This document shows, in pieces, positions 11,141 through 25,300 of a stretch of 64,000 nucleotides of DNA. This DNA is from Argopecten irradians (lineage: Eukaryota > Mollusca > Bivalvia > Pectinida > Pectinidae): assembly GCF_041381155.1 (NCBI RefSeq), contig NC_091134.1:35903540-35967539 (forward strand), given 5' to 3'. The notes under the pieces were generated by a model. That model was not told the origin of the DNA and ran no database searches. It saw only the letters and a list, made by a program, of their open reading frames with translations. The position numbers and the translations under genes are program-made. Within the stretch, counting starts at the first letter, position 1, and every line of letters starts with the position of its first letter.

Positions 11141-14100
11141 CGTGCGGATGCCACAGGACACTGATACACACGTCGTCGTGGGCCTTGAATTTGCTGTAAA
11201 GTTTGGTAGTTTTCCAGTCCCAGACATATAACTTCCCATCTGCATCTCCAGAGATGATGTAACTGTAAACAATAGTAAACAATTGTATCTGCATTTTTCA
11301 CATTCAAACTGGAATAGTCATTTGTATTGGAAGTTTATTTGAGAATATATTGGTATTAAATACACTGTATATACATTTTTTATTTAATCATATTTGTCGG
11401 AATACGGATGAACTTTTCAGAGACAGGTGTATTTCTTTCAGGCATTCTGTTGGTTTCCTTGTCCCTTATTATATCAATAGTATATATTCAAAGTGCATCA
11501 GATCCCCCTTTCCACCCAAAACATAATATGTTACAATTGTCCTTGTGATATGGATATATCATACAACACTGTATATGCATATGTTCCTATTGAGTGTTGA
11601 ATAAGATATGCTTGGTCATGACCAAGTACCCAGATACTTTGTAATTACCATTACGGTATATGATATCTCATATCACTACAGAATCTTACTTAATACAGAG
11701 TATACCTTCTGAGAAGTACTGTATGATCTTCTGATAAGTTCACTTTTCTATATACTGGTCTAGAATCTTACCTCATATCTGGAGAGAAATCTACATTACA
11801 GGCATATCCAGCCACCTGAAACATAAAAAGTTTTACATCAAGTCTTTTACCAAGCAAAACATTTAGGCATGTAACTCTCTAAAGATACCTATAAAACTCC
11901 ATATACCAGGAATATACAAAGTTACAATCCGTCAGGATCATTACATTATAAGTAAAGTTTCAACAGAATTTTCCTAGCATATCCTTGGAAAAAATTGTTC
12001 AGATGAACCCTACTTACACAATTATGTTGTAAATGGTCACCATAGCTGTCATTTTGTGGCACCATTAGACTTAAGAAGAGACAGAGAGGTGTTAACTTTT
12101 GTCCTAAGTTTGGAGAACTTACCATGTGTCCAGTAAATGTTTTCTTTCTCATGTACTTAAATCTGTTGAGCACATTAAATATGGAGACTTTGTTATCCAT
12201 GGACTGACAGGCTAGCCATTTCCCTGTACAACAATAAGAACAAAGTCTTTGCTCAAAGTATTGGTCATAATACTTTCATCTGTCTTTATTACATACTGTA
12301 CATATGGTTATTTCTGTGGAAATATTTTTCGCGATTATGATTGACATTGTTATTAATGTGAAAATTTTATTATTGAAATAACGAGAAGTGACTGAGTCAT
12401 ATAAACTCTGCCAGTCAGAATGCAAAAAATTAAATAAAACCCGCTAAATATAATTTTGTGCTTTTTAATTTAAATGAGCGAATAACCGGCTATTATATAA
12501 TCACAGCTTTAAAATAAACAAAGTTATACATACGTAAAAGTACAAAATATAAACACTTTAAAAAGGTTTTACTTGTACTAGAGAAGTTCATAATAGAATG
12601 ATTATTTCAACGCATAAATATCCTCTGATAAATATTTACATGCAAATGAGACTACACTGCCTATACAACAAACCAGAATCGATTTACTGTGTTCAATTCA
12701 AGCTCTAATGGAAACCAAATTACTTTAGCAACCAAAACAGAACAATTGATGATTTACAGTAAATATTGACTCCACTGATTTCTGAAATCGGACCCATCCA
12801 AGAGTACTTACCATTGGGAGACAAAGTGACTGCTGGCATCGAGTGCATAGACGGATCAGCAATATATTTAAAATCCACAGGAATATCCCTATTACGAAAA
12901 AACATCAGATATAAAGCTTTTCAAATGTCATCAACTTTAATCTCATATTGCGATAGACACATCTCTTTGACGAAGTGATACTGAAAACTAAGAGTCTGAG
13001 TAAAACACCAGAGTCGCTCTCATAAATATGATCACCAAACATCATTAACAAGTTGTTTCTTTCCAATATAGGTTATTCTTAATCAAACTTGTTATGAAAT
13101 TTAACATTTAAAATAAGGTGATCAATGTAAGGTTTCTTTTTCTTTAAATATGTAAGTTAAACAAAGATAAAAACTGACAGACAATACTTACCATTCCCAG
13201 ACTCTTAAACTCTTGTCATCAGAGGAGCTGACAAATCGCCGATTCTGGTCCACGAATGTGATGGTGTTCACAGCGCCAAGATGGCGGTCATATTCCTGGA
13301 CGATTTCGCCTGACCGAATATCCCACTGAAATCACAAAACACAAGATTCTTTTCATTATTACCGAGTAGTAACATTGTGAGTTCATGAATGTGAGCATTG
13401 AAAGGGTGGTATGTTGACCTGGATGGAAGCAAACAAGCATACTGCAAGAAGCAATAACATGCTCTCTAAACGTTCCTACAGTATTATGATGCAACAATTC
13501 ATGTAATATTTTGGTGAAAAATCAAACAAAGAGTCCACTTTTTAAACAAATTGTATACTTACACAAACAATTTTTTTATCGGAAGTTCCTGCCACAAACA
13601 AGTGTTGTTTATCTGGTTCCGGGTGGAACTTCACACAGTAAGGTACCTTTCTGCTGGTAAATCGTGATTTGCATTCACCTGGAAATTAAACTAAATGCTT
13701 AATCTTATGACAACAAGTAAATCATTTACATTTGTTACAGCTATTGCACAGAAACAGCAGAAAAAGACATTTTCCCTTTAACAAGGGGCTGTAACTCTAC
13801 AAAATAACATCAGAAAGTAACTTATTACAGTTTAAAGAGAACTGAATAACATTGGTGATTGCATGAAAATTGCACAAAGTGATAATTTAAGTTAATAATC
13901 ATAGTTCTTTATAAGTCCATCAATTAACAGATGTTGTATGTATTAATCAGACTTATTGACAAAATTCATACCAAAATGCTCACTCATTATTGTATAATTT
14001 CTTCAATATTTTGTCTAGACTCGTCACAAACACTTTAACAATAACGCAAAAAAGGTGAACACCGAATTCGAACCTCTTGTTAACACCTCATCATCTAAAA

Positions 14101-17100
14101 TTCATTAGCTCAGGTGATACAGACACAATATAACTAAAACAACCAATAAATTCATTGCTTAATAATTGATATACAGAGGAAATATTTATAAAAGCTTTCT
14201 TGAAAACATCATCCTCAATGACAGGTCTTAACATAGGCATCATCGTTTATTTTGTTATCCCTTCACTTTAAATGCCATTGGAAGGTGGGCAGACATGTTA
14301 ACCCTACCGATTCTGGCGGAAGTCTACCGCTTTTGAGACTGATATTCCGCCTACCGCTTTAATATCCAAATATTCCGATTTCTGCAAAACATCGTCTTCA
14401 TTTTTTTTTTCTTCCGATTTCTGAATTTTTCATAGTCGGTTGGGGCTGCCATGGTGGCTTCAAAATGCATACCAGACTGAGTAGGCTGACTTGCTTCATA
14501 ATTAAGTAAACAAAGGAGGTGTGAACACTCCCTGACCAACACCCACTGGTGCTAATTAGCAGCCTGGGGCTAGTTCCACCTTGGCTTGGTGGTGTCACTT
14601 GTGTCTGAGTGTAACGATATGTGTTACGTAGGCCTACCGTAAGGAAACAATCATCTGGCCTTTCAATAAATTTTGTGCTTAAAACTAGTAAGCATCATTT
14701 CAAAAACAAACACTACTTATAATTGAAATGATTTACTCACGTTTTTAATGTAAAATAGGCATACAGTGTCTGCTGAAAATCATAAACTTTGCAATCGTAA
14801 TGGCCGCCATTTTGGAATGGGGTGATTCTAATAAAGGATCCGGATTTTGGTATATTTTTTCAGGATATCACTAAAAAAAAGTTATTATTTTTTTCGGAGT
14901 GATAATTTCTCTAGAATATTTGTGTAAATTTGAGAAACAAATATTTGTATTTTTTCTTGCATAAATCAAAAGAAAATGAGTCCAGTATGTATTACAAAAA
15001 AAAAGTGAAAAAAAAAAACCAAAAGAAATAGACAAAATGTATAATTAAAAAAGGTGATAAATAGCATTGAAATAAAAGTATACAATGTATTTATTGGCAT
15101 TTTTCATCTTCTAAATTTTATGTAAGCCTTAATTAACATTTAAAAAATACAAAATGAGCCACCATGCAAGGCCTATGGTAATAATTAAAGTTAAATCATA
15201 ATTTGTTAACAAAATATGTTTTTGTAATTATTTTGCATATTATTGATATTTATACATCTCTGACGCGTCGCGAAAAATGCCGCGTGTAACGCTACCGCTT
15301 TGGAGTCAAAAATCTACCTCTTTTTGCTCTCCAAAGGTTAACATGTCTGGGTGGGGCTACGCCAGGAAAAGCACTGGGCAGTAGCTTGATGCCATAAGAA
15401 ACCGTTTTGGTTCCCCAAAAATGACAATGACTTACCTGTTTCAGTGTCCCACAGCTTACAGTACCTATCATAGCCACAACTGAGGAATTCCTTGCCATCA
15501 TTGTTGAATGTGATGTCTCGGACTGCTTGTTTATGTCCTGCATATGTCCGTATGCATCTCCGTTCATTGTACACCTCCCAGATCTGGTAACAATAACATA
15601 TGACATCACATATCATTAAGAATCTTCTCTGCTGAGAAGCCAAAATTTTCTTGTAAGTATCTTTTTTCTTCTCAGCTATAGATTTTTGTAAAGATCAGAT
15701 CATACTACATGACTGTAAATGGTATAAAAATCATATGTGGTGTGCTTGATCTTGACAATTGTGAATAAAATATAGCCATGTGACACAATGTGTGATTTCA
15801 TAATAATTTCACTGTTTTGACCATATACACAGCAAGCTGAAGCTAGATCTTCTGTATTGGTTGTCTCATAAGTATGACTGCAACATTGACATAACTAGTC
15901 AATTTGTAAGATGCGCAGAAATGAATTCTTGGGAATTTCAAACTTGTTATTTCAAAGTTAACTTCTGATACACAATATCGTGTTCAGATATGATTACATG
16001 TATATAATTGTGAAATAGGAAAGGAAAGCAAAAATTAGTGCATGAATTAATTGGGAAATCTTACAAAGCTTTCATCTGAGAGAAAGACAAAGTGATCAGT
16101 ACATTATCTGGTAATAAATTATCTTATAAATCTTTGCACTAAGACACAGACCCCTCAATAAGTTCTGGGTATAACTTACCTTAATTTTACAGTCCATACT
16201 ACAGGAGAGAAGCAAGTGAGCAGATACAGGAAACCAGCGAATGGCGGACAACCCCTTGGTGTGTCCTGTCCATGTATGGATGTGTTTTTTGGGAAGGAAA
16301 CATTTCTCTGGAGGTTCCTCGGACTTCAGATTCACGCCCACATCCTGTGGGATGTGAAGGTAGGACCGGCCCTGGTAGTCGTAGGCATCCTTAACTGTAG
16401 GACAAAGGGAAGCAACATTGAAATCAACATCTACATATATATATCATATGAATGTTTCAATTTTTATCTTTCATTTTCACAATTTATCTCAAGTTGTACA
16501 AATCTTTCACTATGATGAGAGAAACAAAACATTTATACAATTTTGATTAGATTTTTGTTTTAAATTTATAGCAGTAACTTAACCTTTTACTCTGATACAG
16601 AGAACAAAACAAAGAAATAAATAAATTAAATACCCTTTGAATTCTATATTTATCTATTAATATCTCTATGTGTTATGAATAGTATTGATTGTGAAATGCA
16701 AAGTATGACAATAACAACAGTCTTGAGAAAACCTGAATACATATAAAATGTCTTATTGAAAACAAACATCACATGTTCTCGTCATTTGAGACCCACAATT
16801 CATCACAATAATATGCTCTGCTAAATTGTGGCTGAGCATAGTGGATCAACCGTGGGTCTCAAACAATGTGTATAAGTAAATCACTGTGTAGTGATCAATA
16901 TAAATACAAATTCTATGTGATCAATATAAATACAAATTCTAAACAAACATCCTTGTTATTGTCATAGGAGACCCACAGTTTATCACAATAATATGCTCTG
17001 CTAAATTGTGGCTGAGCATAGTGGATCAACCGTGGGTCTCAAACAATGTGTATAAGTAAATCACTGTGTAGTGATCAATATAAATACAAATTCTATGTGA

Positions 17101-20100
17101 TCAATATAAATACAAATTCTAAACAAACATCCTTGTTATTGTCATAGGAGACCCACAGTTTATCACAATAATATGCTCTGCTAAATTGTGGCTGAGCATA
17201 GTGGATCAACCGTGGGTCTCCAACAATGTGTATAAGTAAATCACTGTGTAGTGTTCAATATGAATACTAATTCTATATTACTGTGTAGTGTAGTTTTCTC
17301 CTCAGCGGTCCTTTCTTCTGTCTGTTTGTTTGTTTTACTCCTCTTGGCCAAAATCTCATCCAGCTCCTTCTGTTCATCCTGTTAGTACACACATTAACTG
17401 TTACCACCAATACAGAACATCTACTTTACCACTTTATTATTATTCAGGAAAAGTTCATACAGTAACCATTAAGCAGAACTAAAATCTGGGAAAGGTGTGA
17501 TCATTAATAAACAAACATTTTCACAGAGAACACACAAAGAATTTGTCTTTATAATTCAATTTCAGTGATTATAGTCCCAGAAAAGGGTTGTTCCAATTGC
17601 ATGCATATACGTACATGTATTACAAAATATGAGTCAAATAAGTAAAACCAATTGTAGTATTCCAGATATCACTGGTTACTTTCAAACAAACATCCATAGG
17701 ACACAAATTACATAAATTTGTAAATATCTCACAAAAAGTAACTACAAGAGTGTGAACAAAACAATATTGTCATTTTTTTTAGACAATTTGTCCCTTGATC
17801 AAGACACACAAATATTTCAGAGAGTTCACATAAGATAAAGATAGCCATAATAGAAATACAAGGAGACACAGAGAATATTACAGTTATGATATGCTCAATA
17901 AACACTTTGGCGTGAGGAGGTTAAAAGCAGATACTGAGACCATTTTATAATTATCAAAAGAACACAGTTAAAAGACCCATTGAAATGTCAATGATATCTG
18001 AAAATATAATAATCTGATTTTCTTGGCCCAAAGAGACACACTATAGTCTGTTTTACAGAGACTAAAACCTAGTTTTATTTTGATCAATTATGATTACACT
18101 GTAGTACCATAAACAGAGATTATGATTTCTAACTTACTTCACTTGGTTTCATCACAGTTTTCTCATCTACAAACTTTCCCCAGGGACCGAGATATCCCTC
18201 TATGTCTCCAGGATCAGAATTCCGCAGACGCTTCCTCTTGTCCTCAGGACGTTTAGGTGCAGCCTCAAATACGGTAAGACCTAAATTTAAGTCACAAACA
18301 GACTGTAGTGATGATTCTGTTCAACATGTCAGGGTAATATTACTGGTAGTACATTGGCCAAGCTAGACAACATGATCTTGGCACCAACTGAATTATCTAT
18401 TCAAACTTATTTCTATTTATCAGGGTATCTATTTATAAATTTTAAGAGACAATCATTTAAAGATAACATTATGAGAAGATTATGATTATAAAGCACAACA
18501 AGGAACCAAGGCAAACCAGAGGGCAGTCACAAACTCACAACCAGGGACAAAGGCAGCAGAAGCCAGGAAACAGGGAAATCCAAATGGTTTGTGGATTAGG
18601 TTTTAATACAAGTTTCCAGTTGATCTAGTGTTGAGTTGCATAGTGTGCCATGTTTTGATGTTATTTTAAGACTACGGTATCAAAGTAAAATGTCGTGTTA
18701 AGTTTTGATGTAAGTTTGAGACTGCCCTAGTAGCATGCATGAAATGTTATATTAGGTTTAATTTAAGTTTGAGACTGTCTACAACTACCTGAACCATCTG
18801 GCTACTGTCATGTGATGTTACCCAGACTATTACCTACCTTTACTTTCCTCAGCAGCCACTTTGTCCCCAACTATTGGTAGATCTGATGATACCTGAACAT
18901 CCACAGAGGGGTCCATGGCATAGCCTACAAAATATATAAATATTTCTATAATGCCAACCCATATCCCTGTATATTATATATTGAAAACATCAAATATTAA
19001 ATTTCTTCATATATAGACTGGTATAAGCAAAGCATGTTATAAACAAATTTGTATCTTGCAATTGACTATCTTTCTTTATCAAGAGTATTATTTACCAAGC
19101 TTGAAAAATGGTGCATGAGAATTTTTTTTTTTACACATAATCAGGGACTAATAGAATAAAAAGGTACAAAAAGAGTCAATAAAAACATACAAAAAGAGTC
19201 AATACTTACCATAACTTGTGAATGTTCTACGTTGATTTTCAAACTCAAACTGGTTGAAATGTGCAGACTCAGCATAACCAGAAATCATGTTTTTTGTAGC
19301 AAGCATCTGCTGTGTCTTAAATGGGTTAGATGGTCCTACCTGTCATAATCAATAAACCAATAAAACAATGGTACCAGAAATCTAATGAAAAACTCATTGC
19401 ATGAATTGAAATATGGTTGATAAAAACATGTTTTCTTTATTGTCCCTTTTAAAGAGACAATTCACTCAGGCTAATTCTTTTACATAACCAAGAAGCCAAA
19501 TATAGCATAAATGTATTGTTCTACATTTCTTATGAAACATATAACGTAAAACATTGACAAATTCCTCGACATTGTTAAGTATTTTAATTAATGTCGTTGA
19601 AATATCAAATCGTTGATCAATACGATTAAGCAGGTACAATATGGACGCTGTACCCATACCCGAGCCAAAGTAACGCACGTTAAACAAATGAACTACATAA
19701 CCACTGAGAATGTGATAAAATGATTTTCAGGCAAGACAATTCACCTAATAAGGTAAACACATTATTGTCAGAGTGATTTGAGCAGTTTTAGACAAAAGTT
19801 GCATTACTCTACGAGCAAGGGACAGGGTTCGGCATACAAGAAGTTTGACCACAGTGTGTAATAGCGGACAGCGAGCAAGTTTCTCACATGTCACCACTAT
19901 GGGCTTGTCAGGCATATCACAGTAAAACCGACTGATCTAATTTCCATTAGAACTTGGATTTATCTGATATATGTACACATTTTAATGTTCTCTTAGAATG
20001 AATTGTCCCTTTAACTATATTTGAAATTAAGAATATTATACTAATATCCTTCTTTTATCCGAGGTTTTTGGCTGATCATTACACAATATTCATGTAAACT

Positions 20101-22070
20101 ATTGTTCAGAATGACAATTTCACATATTTTACAGTAGCTAGCTAGTTACTTTTAAGAAATTTTTTACCTGAGGTGCAAACATTTCCTCAAACTTGGGGTT
20201 ATATTTCACCTCTTTGGTTGTGATATCCAAAGCACGCTGCACACCAACATCTTCCTGTAACAAATTCAAATAGCACATCATGAAAATCACTACTGTTGAA
20301 TTAGGTTTAAAAATCAAAAGAAGGTTAAGATCATCACTAAAATCACATTTATCATTGTGTAACAGGAGAGGAAAAATTTAGCAGCCAGACAGGATTCCAA
20401 CCCGGGAACTCCAGACACTAGCTGGATGCTCTTATTTGGCGATCGATTGGTAATATGCCTATATAAACAAGTGTACACAACACGTTGGTTTTGGTTTGCG
20501 TTGGTTTTATTAGTTTAACATCCTATTAACAGCCAGGGTCATTTAAGGATGTGCCAGGTTTGTTGGAGGAGGAAAGCCAGAGTACCCAGAGAAAATCCAC
20601 CAACCAGCAGCCAGTACCTGGCAACTGCCCCATATGTTGAGAAATCTTAACCACTCTGCCAACGCAGCCCCCATATACAGTTCTAAAGGAGCATTTTAGT
20701 AGCTATTCATGATCACATCACTTATATCAGTATCTGCCTTACATAAGCTTTCACTTATATTCTCTTATCCTGAATTTTTATCCTTATGTTATTAGAACAT
20801 TAATTTCGAATAACTGTCATAATGTTTCATTCGCTATTAAGTGAGAAGTTCATTCGAAGCTCTGTTCCAGTAGCATGTATGTAAGTTAAGCACAAGAAAT
20901 CTATTGAGGTTGCATGCATGGATAGTTAAATTTCTTTCGTACTTCCGGTTTAACCAGTTCTGGTATATGCTTTGCTCCGGAACTGCTTTCTGCGGTAACA
21001 GAAAGCATATATCTGTTACTAATTCATATACATTAACAGGAGCAACTTAAAAAAGTTAAGTAATAACTATAAAACTTTTTAAAATTAAAAGCTATGGAAT
21101 GCAGTCAAATTGAGTAATTATGTGAAAAGAAAATGCATAATGTTGTTTTTAAAAATTATTATCAAAAAAGGGCGTCATAATTTTTAGAATGCCTTACAAC
21201 TGATCACAGACTCTATGTTTCTGTGGGGGAAAAATCAAATTCTGTTGTCTAACTTTGTTGTAAGATGACAATTTAGGTGCTCTCCATTGACTTCAGTGTA
21301 TAGCTATCAGGGAAATTCAGTGCAAATGTCATGGTTGAATGAGTTTTACCTGTGTTCCATTTTTAGCACCATAGTAAGCAATGGAGGTGGTTTATTTTGT
21401 GACTTTTACCAAAATTGAGACAATGAAGTTTGTCCCATTTTGATTAATAATGTACTATATTACGCCCTTTTTTGATAAAAAAAAAAGTTTGAAACAACTT
21501 CATGCATTTTTCTTACACAATATCAGTGTTCAATCTACGATTATTTTTCGTGGGTCCTTTTCAATGGTTTTTGTGAAAACAATGGGTCCCACAGTGTTAT
21601 AGATACCCATTTCCAGAAATTTCATGGGTCCTTTTGAAATTCTGTGAGGCCAGGACTCGGGATGCGCACGTAGATTTTACTCAAACAGGTAACTGTTACT
21701 CAAATGGGTAACTGTTACCCATATGCAGGGTTGGGCCCAACCTGATTAATGCCGGTGAAACAGAGATCATCGTGACAGATTAAACAAAGATCTCTTCTGT
21801 CTAATTTTAACGTGCGAAGAATAAGTACGTAGATGATAAATAGTACCGAGATGTTCAATACAACTTCTGAAATTTAAATCTGAAAAGGCAAAATGGACAA
21901 GTAAACAACACCTTTGTGATTACTAAAGGAGCCGCGTCTAGCATTTGAGTTGACACGAGCGATTTTCCACTTTGTATTGGTTTCAAATGAGCAGTCAAAT
22001 CTTCCACCGACTGCTTCGTTTCTTCATCAGAACCAGAAGAATCACTCGCGTAGTCTTGCAGAGCAAGCAT
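11085..22070 (-). CDS. CDC40: CDC40/PRP17, pre-mRNA-processing WD40 factor (complete, 14 coding exons)
   Basis: This spliceosomal WD40 protein acts in the second catalytic step of pre-mRNA splicing in the nucleus. Coding exons on the minus strand: 22070-21912, 20254-20168, 19339-19210, 18924-18838, 18280-18138, 17378-17282, 16394-16180, 15583-15436, 13678-13563, 13325-13192, 12888-12812, 12223-12123, 11815-11772 and 11262-11085. Every junction has AG and GT and the phases agree throughout. The sum is 1,716 nt (571 aa plus stop); human CDC40 is 579 aa. The N-terminus is [17 protein letters not shown], the acidic start typical of the family. Mid-protein blocks [41 protein letters not shown] and [12 protein letters not shown] lead into seven WD repeats ([56 protein letters not shown]) and the conserved C-terminus [10 protein letters not shown]. 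One oddity: human KKIVQWD is KKIVCWD here. Confidence 0.96.
14286..15355. mobile_element. About 1.07-kb inverted-repeat insertion in a CDC40 intron
   Basis: The left end reads GTGGGCAGACATGTTAACCC and the right end is its complement, AGGTTAACATGTCTGGGTGG. Both ends also carry CTACCGCTTT-type blocks just inside. The interior shows no transposase ORF, only AT-rich sequence and low complexity. It lies within the intron between the exons ending at 15,436 and starting at 13,678. It looks like a non-autonomous DNA transposon; the family was not recognised. Confidence 0.55.
16759..17280. repeat. Three tandem copies of a 180-bp palindromic unit, abutting a CDC40 splice donor
   Basis: AAACAAACAT starts copies near 16,759, 16,941 and 17,121, giving a period of 180. 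Each unit holds a long palindrome: GAGACCCACAGTTTATC on the left pairs with GATCAACCGTGGGTCTC on the right, and inside it ATGCTC pairs with GAGCAT. The array ends exactly where exon 17,282-17,378 begins on the + strand. The donor GTAATA of that exon lies in the last repeat copy, and CACTACACAG, the last bases of the exon plus the first base of the intron, recurs in each unit. Confidence 0.75.
19449..20014. mobile_element. MITE family A, copy 1 (TTAA-flanked, 566 bp)
   Basis: Flanking TTAA at 19,449-19,452 and 20,011-20,014 surrounds termini AGAGACAATTCA and TGAATTGTCCCT. The interior matches, in inverted orientation, the element at 33,735-34,275 (shared blocks GTATGCCGAACCCTG and CGGTTTTACTGTGAT). 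A TTAA target and short inverted repeats suggest a piggyBac-type non-autonomous element. It sits in the CDC40 intron between the exons at 20,168 and 19,339. Confidence 0.75.
20480..20690 (-). mobile_element. tRNA-derived SINE-like element
   Basis: Read on the minus strand it begins GGCTGCGTTGGCAGAGTGG, then TTAAG. This resembles the A-box half of a Ser/Leu-type tRNA. It continues into a body with GGGCAGTTGCCAGGTACTGG and CTGGCTTTCCTCC and ends near GGATGTTAAACTAATAAAAC. This body is a common interspersed sequence in bivalve genomes as I recall. A B-box could not be placed with confidence. Confidence 0.5.
21118..21523. mobile_element. MITE with about 50-bp terminal inverted repeats in CDC40 intron 1
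   Basis: The left arm AAAATGCATAATGTTG ... ATCAAAAAAGGGCGT (to about 21,174) pairs with the right arm ACGCCCTTTTTTGAT ... CAACTTCATGCATTTTT (from about 21,462). No coding capacity. Just downstream (21,540-21,740) is a smaller repetitive stretch with repeated GGGTCC and TAACTGTTAC motifs. Confidence 0.6.
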
Positions 22071-22385
22071 TGCGACGATCGGCGGACATCGACAAGTCCC
22101 GCAGTTAATATTTACTGCTGAAAAAAGTAAAACTAAATTATTCAAATTTTAATTTGCATCGATCTCTTCAACAATTTTTGCCATACTTATTTTTTACGAT
22201 ATATCAGCACTAATAATTATTTTATTTATTTTCAAACATTTTCTTATCATTAATAATTTGACTCTCGTCGGGAATGGAATTTCACGAGATCTCAATATCG
22301 CCATTTTTGCGAACTTCCCGAAATCGTACTAGGATTGCATTTGTAAATAAACCCGAGGATGTGAGTGGGAAATACATGCATGGTG
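22071..22385. promoter_or_regulatory. Probable bidirectional CDC40/WASF promoter with a candidate WASF non-coding exon 1
   Basis: The CDC40 ATG is at 22,070 on the minus strand. About 315 bp away on the plus strand there is a good donor, CATGGTG|GTAAGTAT, with the cut after 22,385, and no in-frame gene between. Because WASF coding starts with an acceptor at 39,727/39,728, it must have at least one upstream non-coding exon, and this donor is a candidate for it. A CGCCATTTTTG (YY1-like) lies near 22,299-22,309. All of this is inference from layout. Confidence 0.4.
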
Positions 22386-25300
22386 GTAAGTATATCCGAA
22401 TTTTACTGAAATATACCAGAAAAAATTCTTGCATGCGTTGTTAACAGTGTCAAGGGGCCGATAACATCAACTCCACTACCGGGGTGTGCCCAATACACAG
22501 GGAACTGTCAAACTTGGTCATTCTTCCTGACATTGCTATTTCAATATTTGGGTCACACATCATTTACACACATGCACGCATGTTTACATACGTAAACACT
22601 TGCAACAACTTTAATGAAATTCGATGTTAAACACTGAAATCTTTGCCAAGTTGCCCTGGAAATGTTACTAGGTCATATAAGAGGCAGAAGGGCCTATGAT
22701 TCATTCTCGTGACCCGTGGTGTGGAGAACAACTTTGCTCTGCTTCAGTAAACAGCAAAATGAACAACAACAGTCGGGTAATATTGTTATTAACATACCCC
22801 AATACAAACTATGGATTGTTTCTATGCTACAGTGGACTGATTCTGTGATAGTCTGTAATTATGGTCAAAATAAAGCTGACAAATATCCTTATTCTTGGTA
22901 TATTTAGATGTCTAACGTTAATATCATCACAAATTATGATACCAGCACTTGGAGTGCATATTTCAAATTATTATTTTGGAAACAGGATTGGTATTGATAA
23001 AGTATACCATCTACATCTATATTATATTGACCACCTTAAGCTTCATCTAGTTGAAGTTTTCCAACTGGACTGGTACTAGATATAAATTAAGCTGGCCTGT
23101 TTCTGTTATCTTTTCTCTGATTTATTTTCATTTTTAGTTGCAATATTATTGGGAATTCCCGAATTTTGTACTTACTATTGTGAAAAAGACGATTTTTTAT
23201 CGAGAATTTGACTCAGTCTGATTTATATAAGACTGAAAGAATCATTGAATTTCGATTGATGATTCAGGAAGTGAATTTCATGTTTACTGAAATGTCGTAT
23301 CTTTAACCAAATAAAAGTCTGACTCAGTCAAACAATGCATAAGTGTAATGTTAGTTTTAGGTTCTAAGGATCAATAGTATATATAGAAAAAGTGATATAC
23401 TTATGTCTCCCACCACTAGTAGTAGTTCTGATATTTTCTACTCAATAGTTCTTAAATCCCGATAACAGATTAGAAAAAAAAATGATTTTGAAGATTTGTT
23501 GGTAAAGAAAACTCTTTAAATTATTTTGAATTTTTCAAATTAGATGCTACCTATTTTAGGTACTAAATCATACTTAGTTTTACCACTCCAGAATGAACTT
23601 GTTAAGACTATCAAAATTTTAATATTCTAGATAAGAGTTTCCCTTCTTTTAGAATCATGTAGAAACATTTTTTTTTTAAATATCTTTTTGTTACATTGTG
23701 ACAAGTCTAGCTTGCATTTGAACTATCAAATATTTCAGATTAAGAGTTTCCCTTATTTTGGACATGTTTAGAAAGACTAGAAACAAAATAAAAAGAAAAC
23801 ATCTTTTGTGACAATCTAGTTTGTAGTTCTCATGGAGTTTGAAGCAGTTGTTGATGTTGTTGAAGGTCTAGATCTAGACCTCATTTAGTTAAATCAATCT
23901 GCCTCTCTGGAACCTTTTAATACAACTTTGACTTTCCCCAGACAGAGCTATGACATGGACTAATTCTAAATAATCACACAGAGACTAGACACTTATATTA
24001 CAAGTGAAACATTATCATAGTTCTGTAATATTTTACACATTTTCATTGATTTCCACTGCAGGACATAACCAAATAAAAAAAAATGTGTTCATTAACAGTG
24101 TCTTATTTCCAAGACCTGTCTGTTTTCCAAAATTTGATAATATGGGGTTATAAATCTATAGCTATTTCACAATAACTCATTTTGTTTAAGTCATTATGAT
24201 ATTGACCTTTAGGTAGGTTGTAGAGGGTGACAGTCTTTCTTTAATAATAGGTTATGAAGTAGATTGTTTAGTCTGGAAATCTTTAACATCTGTAGATTGT
24301 ATTGGTTTTATCCTAAATAGTTGGAAGGAAACTCCGAAACTGAAACACATGCATGGGAGAAAAAAAAAGTCATGTTTGGCAAGCAACTTTGCAGTGCTTT
24401 CTGAATGAAGCCTTCTTCTGAATTGTATAATTATGAACATTGAACGTGAAACCTCTAGCAAATATACCACCAGAGCATTAAGGGAAGGTGTTATCAAAGT
24501 TTTCTATTTTAATCTCAAAACATTATCTATCCCCATTTTGTATCCAGGAAGTTAAAATCTCTGTGTTGAACTCAATAGTTATATACTCGTGATGATAACT
24601 GTATTTATCATTGTATGTAGTTATCAGTTGATAACATGATTTTTTTTTTCCATTGAAATTAATGTCATGAATAGTTTCTTGTGTAAAGTTAACAATTTAG
24701 CCACGTTTAGTGTGTATACCTATATGATATACTGATTAAAAGTGTTAGTTAACTATTGTTGAGTGTGGTGACTGCTAGCTGGTTGTTGTCATCATCAACA
24801 ATACAGGTGATATATGATGAGCAAGGACGCTTTTACTTCCCTATGTAGCTTTTTATCACTGATTACATTCCTACAGCAAAATTACATTGATAAAAACTAC
24901 ATAGCAACCCATTTCACAATCTGAACGTTTGCCAATACATATTCTTGAATACACATTGAATTCAATTGCTTTGTCCTCTTTTCAAATACCAGTACAAATA
25001 TTTATAGATAACAAAATTAAGTTGCCTAAAGTACAGAAAGTCATTTTGTACTGTAGTAGGAAGTCAATTTACAGGAAGACATTTTCATAACAAGTCATAT
25101 TCACGTTAAGTTGCTTTAATTCAGTCTGCAACTTTAAGCACTAGTGTGATGCCCGTAACTAGTAATTTTACAGCCGGACTACTGCCAATTATAATGAATT
25201 AGTCCGATTGGACTAGTGGTTAGATCCCATCTGATTAAAATCAGTAAATACTATATTTACAAATGTTGTGGTCAATTGCATTTTTCAACACATTATTATA

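Noticed and set aside
14351..14598. ORFs of 63 and 66 codons in a CDC40 intron
   Set aside because: They lie within the inverted-repeat insertion at 14,286-15,355 and resemble no transposase.
22716..23079. Two overlapping plus-strand ORFs near the CDC40/WASF promoter
   Set aside because: Short, AT-rich, no splice sites matching phases and no recognisable domain.
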